A stretch of 29,572 bases of DNA. It comes from a virus. The notes beneath the pieces were generated by a model. That model worked only from the letters and a program-made list of their open reading frames with translations. It had not been told where the DNA came from and searched no databases. Location of the stretch: IMG/VR virus record IMGVR_UViG_3300032213_002106, positions 1 through 29,572 of that record; one strand, written 5' to 3'. The position numbers and the translations under genes were made by a program. Below are positions 27,277-29,572 of this stretch, one piece after another; position 1 is the stretch's first letter; each line of letters starts with the position of its first letter.

Positions 27277-29483
27277 GCCTTAACTGTATTATTACCATAA
27301 TCAGGACTTACTGTATATTGAATATCTGATAAATCAGTATTATAAAATTGTAATAATTTTATTTTAGTTATATTATTTTTATAATTATAATCCCATTCAA
27401 TAGGCATAAATAATCCAACTATATTATCGATAGTAACTACTGATAAGTAAGGAATATATCCATAAACATCGCCTGTAAATACTTTAATAGGATTTGATTG
27501 TATTCTTAAATCATCCATTGCTGAAATACCTAATAATGGTAAATTTTCAAATTTATTTTTACGTGTCCAAAATGTTGTTAAAGTGGTTAAATCATCTTTA
27601 AATATAGAACCAATAAAAGATGATATTCCATCACCATTAAATACTTTTTGATTTTCTTTTGTTATTGAGCTTGGAGGTTGTGAACGAGTAACTGTGTGAA
27701 ATTCTCCAACCAAACCTTGTGATTCTAAAATATTGCTAATTAAATCAACAGAATCATATCCTGCTACATCAAAATCACCAAAAGGATTACATAATATGAT
27801 TTCTAAAGTACAATCATTAATTAAAGGAGGTAATGATAATTTAAAATTTCCATACTGTATTCCCCATAGAGTTCCATCAGGATTATATGGAACATTAAAT
27901 ATATAAAGTGTATTATAATTTACCCAAGTATTGTTTTGGTGTAAATAATATCCATCACTTGTTTTTATTTTCATTTTATAAGCTACATTTTTACTTTCAC
28001 CAGGATTTTGCGCAAATAATTTTGCATTAAAATTAAATGATTCTCCTAATTCACCATTTATTGGAGTTGAGGTTATTAATTCAAATACTGTTCCTGTTCT
28101 TGCTACTACCAATCTTGAAGTAGTTGAATTTATAAATGGATATTTTATTAAATTTGCAGGTAATGTAGGACTTGTTGTCCAATTGTAAAAAACTGGATCT
28201 GCTTCCCATTCAGCTACCGGAATAGTTGTATCAAAATTAAAAGTTGGATTTGTTACTAATCCAGCCACTAATCCATATTGATAATTTAATCGATATGCCG
28301 ATATTGCTCCTTTTACTTCGATTTGTTGATTTGCACCTGCATGATGAGGATAAAATCCATTTATTTGACTTCCTAAAACTGCATTTAAATTCTTTGTAAA
28401 AACAGCATCAGTTGTTTGATTAATAAATTCAGTATAACCATTTAACTCTAAATCGTTAGGTCTATATATCCACCATTGGCCATCTTGTTGAGTTATAACT
28501 GCTGAAAATAAATTTAACATCGAAGTTAAAACCTCGTTGCAATCCATTATAATAATATCGTTTTTATCTTTTATAAAACGATCTGAATTAACATAAATGT
28601 CTTTTAAAATATTTGTTCCTGTATAACCAATATATTCAACGTAAACACTTGTATTTATATCTAACGACAAACGTGTTCTGTCTAAACAACCTTTAATAAC
28701 ATCATAAACGGACATTTTACCTGTAAAAGGTAATCCATTAGTTTGAACAAAAGATAAGTCTTTTAAAGCACCTAATATATCATTGCTTTCAATGTTAACA
28801 TACCAAACATCATTAACAAAACTTTGTTGGCATCCATCCGGTTTTATGTATCCTTCAAATATAATTTGACTGCCTTTTAATAATTCAGTTTTATAGGTAA
28901 ACTCATCTTCAAGTAAAAATTCATCAAAGGTTAATGTTTGGTTTGCTTCTAAAGATAAGTCTAATCCTGTACCTCTAATCTGATCCAATATGCTATCAAC
29001 ATTTGATTTTTTAAGTGTAAATGTTCCGTATATTTCAGATGCAGTACCTTGATAATTGCTTTTATAAATATTTAGTGTATAATCATCAAAATATAAATAA
29101 TACTTTAAATTACTTCCAAACGGCTCTACATCTTCAGTAGTTATTGTAATGTTTTCATTTAAATCTTCACCAATGGTAACAACAGCATCAGCTTGGATTA
29201 AAACTTCAATAGTATTATTAACTAAACTATATTGAATTAAATCATTTTGATATGTTTGCCGTAAAAAACTTAACAATATTTGCAAAGTTTCATCAAGCGA
29301 AGTGCCTATTGGAACTTCATAAAATTCTGTCGGTGTTGCACCATTAGCAATAAAATCAACTTTCAATTCAAAATCACCTGTTGGATAATATAAAGGAAAT
29401 GAATTTACAGTTATGGTATAACTATATCCAATTACATTTATAACCGGTTGTGCGCTAAAATCTATTATTATTTTCTTTGCCAT
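27261..29483 (-). CDS. Large tail / baseplate protein
   Basis: A 740-residue protein directly after the tape measure gene (TAATG overlap at 29483), the place of the distal tail and hub proteins. Alternating beta patterns run through the sequence (MAKKIIIDFSAQPVINVIGY, 'YSYTITVNSFPLYYPTGDFE'). Segments such as 'FEGYIKPDGCQQSFVNDVWY', 'VNIESNDILGALKDLSF' and 'YDVIKGCLDRTRL' are like those in large tail proteins of Bacteroidetes siphophages. No peptidase or glycosidase motif is seen. It probably forms the tail tip with the fiber proteins. Confidence 0.75.
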   Translation of the reverse strand: MAKKIIIDFSAQPVINVIGYSYTITVNSFPLYYPTGDFELKVDFIANGATPTEFYEVPIGTSLDETLQILLSFLRQTYQNDLIQYSLVNNTIEVLIQADAVVTIGEDLNENITITTEDVEPFGSNLKYYLYFDDYTLNIYKSNYQGTASEIYGTFTLKKSNVDSILDQIRGTGLDLSLEANQTLTFDEFLLEDEFTYKTELLKGSQIIFEGYIKPDGCQQSFVNDVWYVNIESNDILGALKDLSFVQTNGLPFTGKMSVYDVIKGCLDRTRLSLDINTSVYVEYIGYTGTNILKDIYVNSDRFIKDKNDIIIMDCNEVLTSMLNLFSAVITQQDGQWWIYRPNDLELNGYTEFINQTTDAVFTKNLNAVLGSQINGFYPHHAGANQQIEVKGAISAYRLNYQYGLVAGLVTNPTFNFDTTIPVAEWEADPVFYNWTTSPTLPANLIKYPFINSTTSRLVVARTGTVFELITSTPINGELGESFNFNAKLFAQNPGESKNVAYKMKIKTSDGYYLHQNNTWVNYNTLYIFNVPYNPDGTLWGIQYGNFKLSLPPLINDCTLEIILCNPFGDFDVAGYDSVDLISNILESQGLVGEFHTVTRSQPPSSITKENQKVFNGDGISSFIGSIFKDDLTTLTTFWTRKNKFENLPLLGISAMDDLRIQSNPIKVFTGDVYGYIPYLSVVTIDNIVGLFMPIEWDYNYKNNITKIKLLQFYNTDLSDIQYTVSPDYGNNTVKATIKG

Positions 29484-29572
29484 TATCCTAAACCTAAAGT
29501 TCCTCCTAAACGTTTATTTGAGTTTAAAGTATTATTTAAAACTCCTATTAACTTTTGCCCTGCGATTTCAAA
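29483..29572 (-). CDS. Tape measure protein, C-terminal fragment
   Basis: The last 29 residues of a frame that enters from the right edge (FEIAGQKLIGVLNNTLNSNK, then RLGGTLGLG) and stops as TAA overlapping the start of the 740-residue tail gene. A short amphipathic helix followed by a Gly-rich end is typical of tape measure C-termini, and position supports it. The frame phase differs from the fragment at 1-158 by one base, so the window ends cannot be joined directly. Confidence 0.6.
   Translation of the reverse strand, partial: FEIAGQKLIGVLNNTLNSNKRLGGTLGLG

Noticed and set aside
1-29572. CRISPR arrays, tRNA genes, integrase and attachment sites
   Set aside because: Looked for and not seen: no spaced direct repeats of CRISPR type, no cloverleaf-like segment, no recombinase motifs.

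Overview
The window is almost certainly a tailed phage of the siphovirus type infecting a member of the Bacteroidetes, most likely a Flavobacterium-like host. The DNA is very AT-rich. Promoters follow the Bacteroidetes pattern (TAnnTTTG at -7, in two cases with TTTG exactly 19 bases upstream), and genes lack Shine-Dalgarno sites and are tightly packed with ATGA or TAATG overlaps. I see no integrase, repressor or host gene. Both ends lie inside what looks like one tape measure gene: its N-terminus at 1-158 and its C-terminus at 29483-29572, both on the minus strand. The simplest reading is a circular or circularly permuted genome, missing here only the middle of that gene.

Region by region. 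1-8055 (minus strand) is the head and neck module, read from right to left: a 71-residue unknown gene, a HAD-like fusion protein, small and large terminase, prohead protease, major capsid protein, connector and joining proteins, tail tube, tail chaperones with a -1 frameshift site, and the start of the tape measure. 8091-17379 (plus strand) is the early and replication module. It holds a pentapeptide-repeat protein, small unknown and membrane proteins, a candidate ssDNA-binding protein, an iteron-rich putative origin, a primase-SF3 helicase, a SNF2-like helicase, a VRR-NUC nuclease, and a cytosine methyltransferase that has lost its start frame. 17378-25062 (minus strand) carries the lysis and receptor-binding genes: a second tail-tube-like protein, a collar protein, a 962-residue fiber, a membrane coiled-coil protein, GH24 lysozyme, metallophosphoesterase, small proteins and a probable u-spanin. 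25162-27271 (plus strand) is an isolated portal and MuF pair with its own promoter, opposite to all other structural genes. 27261-29572 (minus strand) is a large tail protein and the end of the tape measure.

The most striking signal is a recurring structured RNA leader. Three plus-strand promoters (9676, 11519, 15905) are followed within 3-5 bases by a small hairpin, an 18-20 base linker, and a second hairpin with a T-rich tail. In each case the loop of hairpin 1 is complementary to the loop of hairpin 2 over 6-8 bases. The paired sequences differ completely between copies, yet the complementarity is kept. A fourth, looser variant lies at 10481. This looks like a family of kissing-loop leader RNAs or short terminated RNAs of about 85-90 nt controlling the replication operons.
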